Below, in pieces: positions 8,643-17,890 of a stretch of 17,890 nt of DNA (position 1 is its first letter; each line of letters begins with the position of its first letter). This DNA is from Rhypophila decipiens (taxonomy: Eukaryota > Ascomycota > Sordariomycetes > Sordariales > Naviculisporaceae), in contig MU858375.1 in the NCBI GenBank assembly GCA_033297075.1, positions 1 through 17,890 of the forward strand. The letters are read 5' to 3'. The position numbers and the translations under genes were made by a program. Below the pieces are notes generated by a model. That model ran no database searches. It had not been told where the DNA came from and saw only the letters and a list, made by a program, of their open reading frames with translations.

Positions 8643-10619
8643 TCATCCCAGAATATTAGCCGGATCGGCAACATCCATATCCCAGATCGAGTCCTCAGGG
8701 TCCTCCTCGATGTCCTCAAAGTTGTAGACCTCGGGCTCCATGAGATCCCGGATGAACTCGGGGCCTGGAACTCTGCGGTTGTGACCACAGACCAAGATTT
8801 TGTTGGCAAACGACTTTTGTTTGCGATATATGACCGTCTTGTACTCGGTGATGTCTTGGTCAAAGTCGTACGTGTGCCGGTATCCACGCGGGTACCAGTC
8901 GGCCGGTGGCGAGATGGCGGTGTTACGAATGAGGTCCAGGCACAGCTGGGCTAATTCCGTGGCCTTGAAGAACCTGCCACTGGAAAGGCACCAAATAGCG
9001 TACTTGTTGCTGAGGTAGGCTAAGCCGTGAACTGTCTGTTGGTCCTGAGGGTGAGATCCGTAAATTGCGATTTGAGTGACCATGAACTCCATGAAGTTAC
9101 GGACCAAGGCTTCGGTCAGTCCGCCCAAGTAATCCCATCCGGCATTACGGCCGAGAGTCTGCTCCTGATCGACGAGGGGCTTCACGATGTCGACTATGCC
9201 TCGGAGAGATTGGGAGCAGACAGCCTTGCCTGCGTGACCTACTTGGCCAAAGCTTTGGCCTTCCAGCAGCTTTGTGATAATAAGACGGCCCACCTGTTCA
9301 TCGACCTCAAGTTGATATTCGCGAAGCTGGGCAGGCGAGATTGCCCGATTTCGGAGGTTGTGGGGTGCCTAAACTCCGGTTAGATTAGCGAAATTTCAAA
9401 CGCGATTGATGAATGAGGCTGAAGAACACGACATACCCGGAATAGGCATCGAGCAAGCTGGAGTTGGTAGACAATGACACGCAAGTCGCTCATCCTGATG
9501 GCGAAATAGAAATGTTAGCCTCAATCAAACTGGAAAAGCGACAGGAATCGAAAGTACGTACAGACGAGTCGCCATCTCGCCCACGACGAGATCACGATGG
9601 ATGGCCAAGGACAGAGGGAGTCTCTTTCCAGCGCAGAAGCAGCCTCGAATGAAGACCTTGACTGTCTCGTTGTGAACCAGGCCAACGGCCTCGTTCCATC
9701 GGTCCCAGACAGGCGTTTGGGGAGTATGGTGCATGGTGATGTCGGGGCCAAATGATGAAGAGTGAGGATGTCCGAAAGTGACGGATGAAGAGGACGGAGA
9801 AATGGTGTTGCTTTGCTCAGATATGATTTGGGCGTGGCGTTCGAGAGCTTTGGTGGGGTCGAATGGTAAGGTTTGGGTCGACTTGAAGCCCGGCAAGGGT
9901 GGCGGGCCTGCTTGATCCCGCAAGACTTCTCGCGCCTCTTCGCTCGCCGACTTGAAGAAGAATGCCGGCAACTGGTTGGGATCGGCCTTGTCATCCAATC
10001 CCCATGACGCACGACCACCGGGCTTATACATGTTTGTCGCCTCGGATGCTGCCATTTGGTCGGTGGTTGCTGGCGTCTGCTCCGAGTCCAGTGCCAGCGG
10101 CGAGATTGGAGTCGGTGACCCCGGTTGGCGTTCGAGGGTCGGGGTGGGAGGGGCAGGAGGCAGGGCACCTTCCTCTTCCTCCGGGAACACCAGCCACAGG
10201 TCGGCTGGGTCGGGTGAGTCGGCTGACTCAGCCCCACCTTCACCTTGTGCAGGCGCCTCGTCCTGCTGCAGCTGCGGCTGCTGCAGCTCCTGGCCACTGG
10301 GGGCCGACGACAAAGGGGTGGCACTCTCGGCGAGTGCCTCGGGCTGGCGAGCAGGCGCCGGCAGGTTCGACGCCCAGTTTCCGTACGTCAAGGTGGCGCC
10401 CGTGTCGGCGCCCAGGGCCCCCGGATGGTCGACCGGACCCTCGATGGGGCTCGCGTGGTGCGAGCGAATGCCTTGGGGCAGCTGCGCGGGCAGCTGCAGG
10501 TTGTGCCGCTCCGCGACAGCACGCTCGATCACCACATCTGGCATCGGGCCAGTCAAGTTGATACCGGCAGCTCCACGCCTCTCCTGGAGGCTCTTGCCCG
10601 GACTGTTCTGGTCCGACAT
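8643..10619 (-). CDS. Unrecognised 613-aa protein with disordered N-terminal half
   Basis: Three exons: 9562-10619, 9437-9494 and 8643-9368. Intron 1 (9495-9561, 67 bp, GTACGT...CAG) and intron 2 (9369-9436, 68 bp, GTATGT...TAG) restore one continuous frame: MATRL|MSDLRVIVYQ and RCLFR|APHNLRNRA. The ATG at 10617-10619 has a good CACC context. Residues 1 to about 230 are rich in Pro, Gln, Ala and Ser-Pro/Thr-Pro words with an EEEEG cluster, so probably disordered. Residues from about 310 on look folded and helical, with no transmembrane segment or signal peptide. The C-terminus is acidic (FEDIEEDPEDSIWDMD). No Zn2Cys6 motif or catalytic signature is visible, so I assign no function. A nuclear or cytosolic regulatory protein would fit the composition, but that is inference. 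Adjacent genes offer no clue. Confidence 0.8.
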
Positions 10620-12479
10620 GGTGGCGTCGGAGCCTGATGATGCTGGAAGGTCTGCGCATCTTCATGGTTAGCAAACAAGCACAGACAAACACCACGACAA
10701 AGGAAGACAGATCCGATAGTCAAGGGACCAATGTTCGACTGTACAAGTTTCCAAACCCTGGCAAAGAATGGAAACTCATTCAGAAGGAAGCAAGCCAGGC
10801 CCCATCTCAAGCCCGAACGGCGAGGAGAATTATTCGACACCGAGTGATGACTGATGTCTCAAGGAGCTCTCAGATTCAAGGACCTCGAAAGTCAAGAACT
10901 CAAAGCAGGGCAAAAGAGCACGGCAGACAAGGACTCAAGAGCCATTCCGCACCGGTGCGGTCAGAGTTAAAAGACCTCCGGGGCCATGGAAGGGCAACAC
11001 ACAGAACAGGAGATGGCCCTATCGCTGTTTGAGTTGGAAGTGAAAGTTGTGAAGTCAAAGACCGAGCCAACCCGGAACAAGGGCAGGCTGGCGGTCCAGG
11101 GAGAGGAAAGCAAAGACAGTCTGGGAAGCTGTAAAGCTCTCGTTCTCGCTCGAGTCGCCTTTGAAGAATGGGAGCTTGGCATGAGATTTTGAAGGCTGCT
11201 GACCCCGTTGAGGGCATCACGGTCACTCTGGGCTGGTGATTTCCCAGCTGTACCGCTGCTTTGCACTCGCAGAGCCAGTCCAAACACAGGCCGGTAGAGG
11301 GGAGAGGTGTACGGGAATCTCGTGAACTGTGATCGATGCAGGTGCTCGTGGGACGGGAAAAAGCGGCAATGAATTGCAACAAAAAAACTTACAGATAATT
11401 GAAAGTACTCGAAGAGTTGCTCTTCTGAATATTGTAAAGAGGCACTTGTTGCCTCTGCCTCGATGCTGGAAGGAGAAAGACGTTGGTGATCGGAAATTCT
11501 CTGCTTGCCAGGAACGCAAGAACAGCGAGGGAAACGAATGCAAAGAGGAAAGCCAGGGGGAGAATCTTCAAGAGTGCCGCAGCTTGGGCAGACCATGCGG
11601 CAACCAAAAGGTGTCCCCACGAGGTAGAATGAACAGAGAAAGGTCTTCAGATGAAGGTCCTCGAGACTGCGAGTCCTCCACCGTGAAAGTGAAGATGGAA
11701 CATTGCAGTGCCTTCCAGACCGGATACATTCGGAGCAAAACGCAGGCAAGAGGATTACAGCTACCTATTGCTCGCCCAGCTAAATGGGCAGAATAGAGAA
11801 AGGACTACAATACTGGAAGGCACAATACAGAATCTGGCGCTCCAAGGAGAGCCGTGGACGGTTTGGCCAGAGGAAAGCTCCGGTGGGGCCCCTGAAACAA
11901 AGTAAACAAACCACTGGGCACGTGCACATTCTACTCATTCGCAGCTACCCCAGCCTTTTGCTCTGTCCGTAGGTGCTTGGACTTGAACCTCATTTACAAT
12001 CGAAGCAGTCGACCCGCTGTTCATTACAGTGTGTTTGTTAATTCGTGGCTAGCCTGTCACACTTGGACCATGCAGGAGGTCTCAAGGCATGTCCAAATAA
12101 TTCCTTCTTCTCGAAGGTCCGATACTATCAGACAAGCAAACAATTCAAAGAATCGGAAGGAGGGCCGATGCGTGTGTAGATGAAAGAAGAAGGGAAAGCT
12201 TTTGATCCCCGCCTGAACCTTTTCACATACAAAATATCCAACCTTCAGGGGTCTTGCCCATCTGAATGATTACCTCCACATGTTTCAAATGCGCAATGTT
12301 GAGATGAACACAACTCTAAACCGTGATGTTTCATTGATAGTCAGGCAGTTAATATAACTTCGAAACGGGTATTTCTTGCAAGAGGGTAAGCTGGGCACCA
12401 TGTCGGGCTTTTCCTCCTCGAGATGGCTTAATTTACTCCAAGTAAACAATATAAGATTGGACTGTTCAAAATACTCAAT

Positions 12480-12690
12480 CCCGATAAAACTCAAGGCGGG
12501 AAATGAACTAAACCAAATAACACTAAACCAACCCAAATCAAGCTAAATAAAATCAAACTAACTAAAAGATAACGTTACCCTTTTAGACCGCTTAAAAGTA
12601 TCAAACTAAATCAAGGTAAAGTTCCGGATTTAAGTCAACCTGAATCTAACACACCAAACTATTAAACAAACAGAACCTAGCTACCGATTC
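12480..12690. other. A-rich, strand-skewed low-complexity tract
   Basis: The plus strand is dominated by A with C, in recurring AAACTAA, AAATCAA and ACTAAAC words, and is poor in G. There is no exact tandem period. It does not show the balanced TpA enrichment expected of heavy repeat-induced point mutation. Confidence 0.5.
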
Positions 12691-12897
12691 GCTTTGTGTG
12701 GTTTATTTCGAGCCTTGAGAAAACTATTACGAGTTTTCACTGCTTTGTCGAGACTTGAAGCGGCGGTGTGGCCGGTGTCTCGGGTAGGGCATGATTCCGC
12801 GGGGCTTGTTCTCATCTCATTACCTGTGAAAAAGATCAATTTGAAACACCATCCCACGTGCCTGGCAGGGGCTCGTCGAAAGTCAGTAACTATTGAG

Positions 12898-12912
12898 CAC
12901 ACACACACACAC
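12898..12912. repeat. CA dinucleotide microsatellite
   Basis: Fifteen bases of uninterrupted alternating C and A. No associated gene. Confidence 0.9.
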
Positions 12913-13956
12913 GCCATCCCAAGTCAATACTCCACCTCATTCCTGCCTGAGGTGTTCAGGTCTCCTTACCCTGTCGAGTCGAGTCATGACAAAGGGCAAG
13001 AGGCACCTTCCGGGTTTACGTAACCTGGGCCCCTTCGCAGTCCTGCTGCGGGTGCCCTGATCGGCAGAGTTTTTCACGTACTCGTAAAGCCCAGATAGCG
13101 GCCAAATCATCCAATCAAGAATCCCGCTCGCCCAACTCTCCACAGCTTCAACTTTCCGCCGGGAACCAATTGTGGCGTCTTGTTACATCGCCATATGGAG
13201 TCCCGGACTATCGACGGGGCTAAGATGGGCACTATATATCTCGGCTACTACCTAGTGCTGTGCTGCGGTGAGACGCAAACACGTTGTGGGTTACCGACTG
13301 TACGGTACAAGCTGCCATTTGGGCGCCACGACATTTTCTGAACTGCAATTTCAGCTGCCAAAGATGAACGGTAGCTCTAGACACAACTGTACCACTCTCC
13401 AGAGTAATTATCTGTGTGCGATAATGGCTAATGGTCGCCTACAGTTCACATGGGCTTGGTGGGGAATATGGGGGTAGTCGAGCTACAGGAAAAGGCTAGC
13501 TCCAATTAGGCTTAGCTAGAGTCTAGATTTCCACTTGGCCAAGGTACTACCCGTAGCGAGGCAAAACCATAGCCGGAAGGATTCGAACGAAAATACTAGA
13601 CGTCTCTTGGTCATGCAAGCGTGGCATGTCAACTATCTCGTTGTAACCGGACGACGCGACGTTTTTAAATTGTCCGATTAGTTATAGTTAAAAAATAAGG
13701 TACTGGGAGGTGCACAGTACAAAGCCACCATGACCAGGGAGCTGATTTTGGTCAGGACTTGCAAGCGAAATCAAGATGGGGGCCTCTAGCCGGGGTATTC
13801 ACCCACCCAAGTAACCTTGATTTCTGGGAAATTGCTTATTCAGTTCTACAAATAGTAATGTACTACCCCCTGACGTTATATCCCGCTATCTGCGCTGACC
13901 GGTTAAAGAGGTGGAGAGACCTATTCACTCGGGGCCAAGCATGCGGGTTACACAAC

Positions 13957-13966
13957 TATTTATATG
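13957..13966 (+). promoter_or_regulatory. Probable TATA box of the tyrosinase gene
   Basis: TATTTATATG lies about 80 bp upstream of the ATG at 14043 and is followed by a C/T-rich tract (13990-14035), the usual arrangement of a fungal TATA box and pyrimidine-rich transcription-start region. Confidence 0.55.
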
Positions 13967-14042
13967 AACGTGAATCCCATCGTCTCGTAGATGCTTTTCT
14001 TTTCTCTTGCTGTCTTCATCTTCTCTCGACATTGTCAACACC

Positions 14043-15405
14043 ATGAAGACAACTACCTTCCTCGGGTCCGCCCTTGCGGCTGCCCTCTCAGTCAATGGCC
14101 TTCCCTCGGTCAACAGCCGTGCCGTCAATGATGACCTTGTCGAGCCCCAGTCCTTGGTCGACATGATCGAGGCAGCCAAGGCACAGGTCATTGCGGATAT
14201 CGCAAGCAAAGAGACCGAGATGCGCAAGCGTGGTGTAGAACCTACTTGCACTGTCTCCAAGCTCAAGTTCAGACGCGAGTAGTAAGTTGACCTTGCCCAT
14301 CTCTCTCTTTCTTTGTCTTGTATCAAAACTGACACAAAACCAGCGGTGACCTCACCCGGGCCCAGCGCCTCGCCTACGTCAACGCCGTCAAGTGCCTGAT
14401 GGCCCTGCCCCCCAGGACCCCCGCCGACGTCGCTCCTGGTGCCACATCCCGCTTCGACGACTTCATCGTCGTGCACATCCAACGCACAATGGACGTGCAC
14501 TTCACCGGCAACTTCCAGCCCTGGCACCGCTGGTACTTGCACCAGTACGAAAAGGCCCTGCGCGAAGAGTGCGGCTACACCGGCGTCAGCCCCTACTGGG
14601 ACTGGCCCAAGTACGCCACTGCACCCCAAGACTCGCCCATCTTCAACGGCGACGAGTACAGTCTGGGCGGAAACGGCGAGTACATCCCCGGTCACCCAGG
14701 GCAGCTTCTCGTCCCCCCGCCAGGCGTAGTCGGCGAGATTGTGCAGCTCCCACCAGGCCTAGGCGGCGGAGAGGTCAAGACCGGCCCCTTCGCAAACATG
14801 ACCATCACCCTTGGGCCGGTGGCGGGTATTCCCAATGTTCCGCCCGGACCGATGGGCGGGCTGGGCATGAACCCGCGCAAGCTGAAGCGCGACGTCGGAC
14901 CGGGCGTCAACATGATGTATGCCAACTATACGAGCGTGTTGCACATGCTCTCGCAGCCAAACATTGATGCCTATCGGCTTGTGCTGGAGGGTATCCCGCA
15001 CACGACTCTGCTTGGGCCCCATGGCGGTGGCCACTTCACCATTGGAGGCGACCCCGGCGGTGATGTGTTTATCTCGCCTGGTGATCCTGCTTTCTATCTT
15101 CATCATGGAAATGTCGATCGGATGTGGGCTGTCTGGTGAGTTTTGACCTTTTTGAGCGAAAGATGCGGACTTGTACTTACACCATTTATGAAAACAGGCA
15201 AGCACTCGGTGGACCCAGTGCCAGCAACGCCCGCTACACTGATCTCGGGTCGGGTGAGTATGCCCATATCACGTGGACCAACAGCCCGCCTTCCAGACTT
15301 GCCGAGCTGACCGATGTCCTTGATATGGGGTATGCGGCCGAGTCGACGACCATCGGCAATGTCATGTCTACCACTGGAGGGGAGCTTTGCTACTTCTATC
15401 TGTAA
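14043..15405 (+). CDS. Secreted short-type tyrosinase/catechol oxidase (type 3 copper)
   Basis: It oxidises phenols or o-diphenols to quinones with a dinuclear copper site. Exons 14043-14281, 14344-15135 and 15198-15405; both introns are 62 bp (GTAAGT...CAG and GTGAGT...CAG) and rejoin RRE-Y-GDLTRAQ and MWAVW-QALGG. Product 412 aa. The start ATG sits in CACC context and opens a signal peptide (about residues 1-20); a Kex2-like RKR at 61-63 may release a propeptide. CuA ligands are H124, H132 and H141 (PWHRWYL); CuB ligands H306, H310 and H334 (DPAFYLHHGNVDRMW). Residue 130 is Asp, so the Cys-His thioether of many type 3 copper enzymes cannot form there. The residue after H306 is Gly rather than Asn, which favours diphenolase over monophenolase activity by analogy. 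No C-terminal shielding domain follows, as in short fungal catechol oxidases such as AoCO4. Cysteines: 69, 97, 156, 408. Possible N-glycosylation at NMT and NYT. Converges with the next gene. Confidence 0.95.
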
Positions 15406-15490
15406 TTAGTGGTTTATAACCTGTATTCTGGAGGGTCTTGTGAGGCATAAAAGTACCTTGATTGAAATACAAAAGTCCATGTTCGCTAGA

Positions 15491-17163
15491 TCACAAAACC
15501 ATATCAATAGTGTAGTAAGGAACCCGCTCGAGCCCCCACGTCCTCAGCAAGCCGTCCAAGACTCGCTGGCGAGATAAGAAGGAGAGGGAATGCCCGAAAT
15601 TGTGGAAATGGAGGATAAGATCAAGGAGATGAAGAAGCAGCTGCGGAGAAGACGCGGGAGCAGGATGAGAAGTAAACAAAGAAGCTACATGCTGTCTGTG
15701 CTCCTTTAATTGATCGGCCTTGTCACGAATAACTTGGGCGGAATCTTCGCGCCAGCATCCTGACAATACAGCCTCCGCTAGTACTCGGTCGGCCATGACT
15801 GGAAATCGGGGATAGATATGTTTCCAAACTAGCGAGTACATAGCATTAGAGTGTATAACCATCCACAGCCAGCTTACTCCAGGATGCCAGCTCTCCTCCA
15901 TTGTTCTTGCTAGAGGGAAGCCATGCCCCACCGGAGTCCTCTTACTCTCCTCTTTTTGCACTGCGTGTATGAATTCCCGCTGCATCTTGTCGAACTCTGG
16001 TTCGCTGAGCTTGTTTATGGCACATCCGGTGAGCCAATGCGGAACTAGGAGTGATTCCACAGGCAGAGCGCAGATCCATTCCAGATCGATCAGACATGTG
16101 ATATTCCAGCCTCTGTCTACATAGATGTTGGATGTGTTTACGTCGGTAAGTTGGAGCGGAAATGGCCCGTAGCGGTGCTCTCGCTTAATGAAACGATGCG
16201 ATAGTAAACGAACTAGGCTTCTCGCAGCCATGTGTCCACGGCAGTCTTCATCGTCGAACGCGGCGTTGGGAGCGCTGAGAAACATGCTGTCCTGGGAGGT
16301 GATGAGGTCCGATACGTAAGGATTCGCGCAAGAATATGTGCAATCTCTTTCTATCGTTCTCGGCATGTGGCTAATCTCCCACAGCATGACAGAGCAGGTA
16401 AGCGGTCGATTCGACAGTGATACAGTGCAATCGTCATTAAACCGGAACGAGCCAATTCGAGGTTGCGGAACACGAGCGAGGGACACAAACAGCATGGCTA
16501 GTCCCCGAAGAAGCGTGTGCCTCTTGACAGGATTGTTTCGTTCTGCATCCCATGTATTGGAGAGCATCTCCCCGATCCCCGGACCGATATGTTCGAGCAG
16601 CATATGAGCTGTGGAAAGCTGGTAGCCTGAGGTCGGCAGGTTCAGGACGTAGCGCGAGAGGACGGTGGAATATCCCAAACATCGGCGAAGACATCGTTGA
16701 AGGATCCGCGCAATCCGAACGTAGAAGGGACCTTGTTCTTCGTGCGTGAACTCACCGCCGAAAGGCCAAAGTTAGCAGGAGAGGGCTGGCGGCGAGGGAT
16801 CCCCGGGAGAATAAGACATACACAGCGACCGTCAGAGAAGCCAAAGCCATATAGGTAAGGGATGCGAATGTCCGGGCACCGCTCTTGCATCCACACGTAG
16901 GCTCCCACTTCGCAGCCCATCTTCTCGTCGACGGTGCCAGGGTATCGTGCCTCAGCGAGCTTGTGCGGCAAGGGACATCGGAATCTGAAGAGTTTGGCGT
17001 GGTCGGCAGATTTGATTTCGATGGGCACGCACACATTGAAGGCACCTCGGATCCATTGGCCCTCGGCGGCGACGATGCAGCAGTCCCGATCGCTGAGCTT
17101 CAGGTGGTGTCGGACGAGAGCTTCAATTGCGTCTCTCTGCCTCGACAGCTTTCTATAAAACTC
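15491..17163 (-). CDS. APH-like phosphotransferase family protein, 5' end missing
   Basis: Exons 16822-17163 (5' partial) and 15491-16750, joined by a 71-bp phase-0 intron (16751-16821; GTATGT donor, GCTAAC branch site, GAG|TTC junction) that gives GFGFSDGRC|FTHEEQGPFYVRI. At least 533 aa. This large fungal family has a protein-kinase-like fold; substrates are mostly unknown and should not be read as antibiotic resistance. Visible landmarks: GAFNVCVPIEI (nucleotide-binding strand), LFRFRCPLPHK, DEKMGCEVGAYVWMQERCPD, the catalytic loop LTDVNTSNIYVD (about 16112-16153) with its Asp and Asn, and the metal-binding region LIDLEW (16076-16090). The loop lacks the His of HxDxxxxN, which I recall as common in this fungal subfamily. 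Upstream of a possible acceptor CAG (17164-17166) the frame enters AT-rich sequence and meets a stop without an ATG, so roughly the first 15 to 30 residues are missing, in another exon or lost. Stop codons of this gene and the tyrosinase lie 85 bp apart. Confidence 0.85.
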
Positions 17164-17256
17164 CTGTAATGTAACGTTACTAAATATAATAATTTTATTA
17201 TATATATTTAATAGTTATTTAAAATACTTATAGCTAGTTATAGAGAAGGGAACTAA
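17164..17256. other. AT-rich junction between the APH-like gene and a retroelement
   Basis: Nearly all A and T from 17167 to 17245, rich in TA steps, with a 10-bp palindrome GTAACGTTAC at 17171-17180. The composition changes abruptly on both sides. It could be a repeat-induced-point-mutation relic of an element or the remains of a first intron/promoter of the APH-like gene. No coding potential. Confidence 0.6.
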
Positions 17257-17890
17257 CTAACAAGACCCCCGGCCGAACGTGCTTACCCGATCCAAGACCG
17301 AGAACTGCTAGCTGTGGTACAGACGCTCCAGCACTATGAGCCCGAGCTGTTGGGAACCAAGTTCTTTGTTCTGACCGACCACCAAGCTTTGGTATACTAC
17401 TCGACTAAGAGGCTACTGTCGACACGCCAAGTTCGTTGGGCCGATTTCCTATCTAATTTCGACATTACCTTCCAGTACCGACCAGGCAAAGACAATATTG
17501 CCGCTGACGCCCTATCTCGAAAGACAGTGGACCTGCCTACAGTGAAGGCACGCGAGCGAGAAGAGCACACAATGACTCTAATCCCACCTGAGAGCATCCG
17601 ACCAAGCGTGGGTGCGATTGAGACTGACGCCCCTGTAAAAGAAGTATCTGGAGCCGATCTGGTGGACCTGATCCGAGCCGACAATGAGAAGCAACACCTT
17701 GGGCAACACCAAGGCAAGCTTATTGTCCCTGAGACCACGACTGACGGAAAGATGTTCCTCCGCACTGCCTTGATCCGCGAAGCCCATGATCCTAAGATCT
17801 TCGCTCACCAAGGCCAGAATAAGACGATCCAGCTAGTCAAGCGTCAATACCACTGGGACGGCTTAAACAAAACAGTCCGTCAGTACGTCA
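17257..17890 (+). mobile_element. Ty3/gypsy retrotransposon pol fragment (RNase H to integrase zinc region)
   Basis: One frame is open from 17257 to the window end (about 211 codons, no stop). It begins within the RNase H domain at PPAERAYPIQDRELLAVV, then FFVLTDHQALVYY, RQVRWADFLSNFDITFQYRP and GKDNIAADALSRK. After a linker comes the start of the integrase zinc-binding region: LIREAHDPKIFAHQGQNKT, with the two histidines expected of HHCC; its cysteines should lie beyond the window. The in-frame codon at 17254-17256 is TAA and no reverse transcriptase, protease, gag or 5' LTR precedes it, so the element is 5'-truncated here. Open frame and normal GC content argue against heavy mutation of this part, in contrast to the adjoining AT-rich block. 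Confidence 0.92.

Larger units (their letters stand above)
10620..13956. other. Long intergenic stretch, no supported gene
   Basis: The left kilobase is pyrimidine-rich on the minus strand and probably holds the promoter and 5' leader of the 613-aa gene. A 260-codon minus frame (10967-11749) has no motif. An overlapping minus frame at 11389-11607 encodes one hydrophobic run (LPLAFLFAFVSLAVLAFLAS), and a GTAAGT donor follows near 11386-11393 on the same strand; a small membrane-protein exon is possible but no start or partner exon was found. From about 12480 to 12690 the sequence is A-rich; a CA repeat is at 12898-12912. The right end upstream of 13957 should hold the tyrosinase promoter. Confidence 0.4.

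Noticed and set aside
9952..10671. Long plus-strand frames (239, 199 and 130 codons) opposite the 613-aa gene
   Set aside because: They are antisense shadows of GC-rich exon 1; the minus-strand frame has an ATG in good context and two introns that restore continuity.
10967..11749. 260-codon minus-strand frame upstream of the 613-aa gene
   Set aside because: No ATG at the frame start, no recognisable domain; the C/T-rich bias fits promoter or leader sequence. A hydrophobic run in an overlapping frame was noted but lacks a start or partner exon.
13560..13640. Possible tRNA on the minus strand (GTTCGAATCC T-loop-like word)
   Set aside because: The expected 5-bp T stem does not pair and no acceptor stem or anticodon arm closes around it.
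14392..14967. 191-codon Arg/Ala-rich frame inside the tyrosinase
   Set aside because: Alternate frame of tyrosinase exon 2; the real frame carries all six copper-ligand histidines.
14043..17163. Tyrosinase plus APH-like gene as a biosynthetic cluster
   Set aside because: They are convergent neighbours with no core synthase, transporter or regulator nearby; there is no evidence for a shared pathway.
1..17890. CRISPR arrays, bacterial operons, riboswitches
   Set aside because: No regularly spaced direct repeats of CRISPR type; short spliceosomal introns and fungal gene families show eukaryotic nuclear DNA.

Overview
The window looks like nuclear DNA of a filamentous ascomycete (Pezizomycotina, probably Sordariomycetes). 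The evidence is short introns of 62 to 81 bp with GTRNGT-type donors and CTAAC/CTGAC branch sites, wide gene spacing, and typical families of these fungi: a Fung_rhodopsin membrane protein, a fungal APH-type phosphotransferase, a secreted type 3 copper oxidase, a cyanovirin-N (CVNH) protein and a Ty3/gypsy retroelement. All exon structures below were derived by hand from splice signals plus protein continuity.

Layout, left to right. 1-763: no supportable gene. 764-1384 (+): a three-exon CVNH gene with a TAA in the only frame that joins its two halves, so probably a pseudogene. 1385-1827: three compact inverted repeats. 1828-2271 (+): a weak candidate for a small single-pass membrane protein. 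2785-4596 (-): a two-exon, 580-aa seven-helix membrane protein. 4597-8642: about 4 kb without an intact gene; at 6347-7143 (-) it contains a frame-broken relic that resembles the Yra1/ALYREF mRNA-export adaptor family, with a triplicated GGIQKN motif and a duplicated RRM-start exon. 8643-10619 (-): a three-exon, 613-aa protein that I do not recognise. 10620-14042: about 3.4 kb without a supported gene, with an A-rich tract and a CA microsatellite. 14043-15405 (+): a three-exon, 412-aa secreted tyrosinase/catechol oxidase. 15491-17163 (-): an APH-like phosphotransferase whose first exon is missing. 17164-17256: a very AT-rich junction. 17257-17890 (+): a 5'-truncated but open Ty3/gypsy pol fragment running off the window.

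The genes do not form an obvious pathway or biosynthetic cluster. The tyrosinase and the APH-like gene converge with 85 bp between stop codons, but nothing ties their functions together. The main points of interest are signs of gene decay and rearrangement (CVNH nonsense codon, Yra1-like relic with internal duplications, APH gene cut at a retroelement junction) and the active-site features of the copper oxidase. I found no clear evidence for a new multi-gene system.
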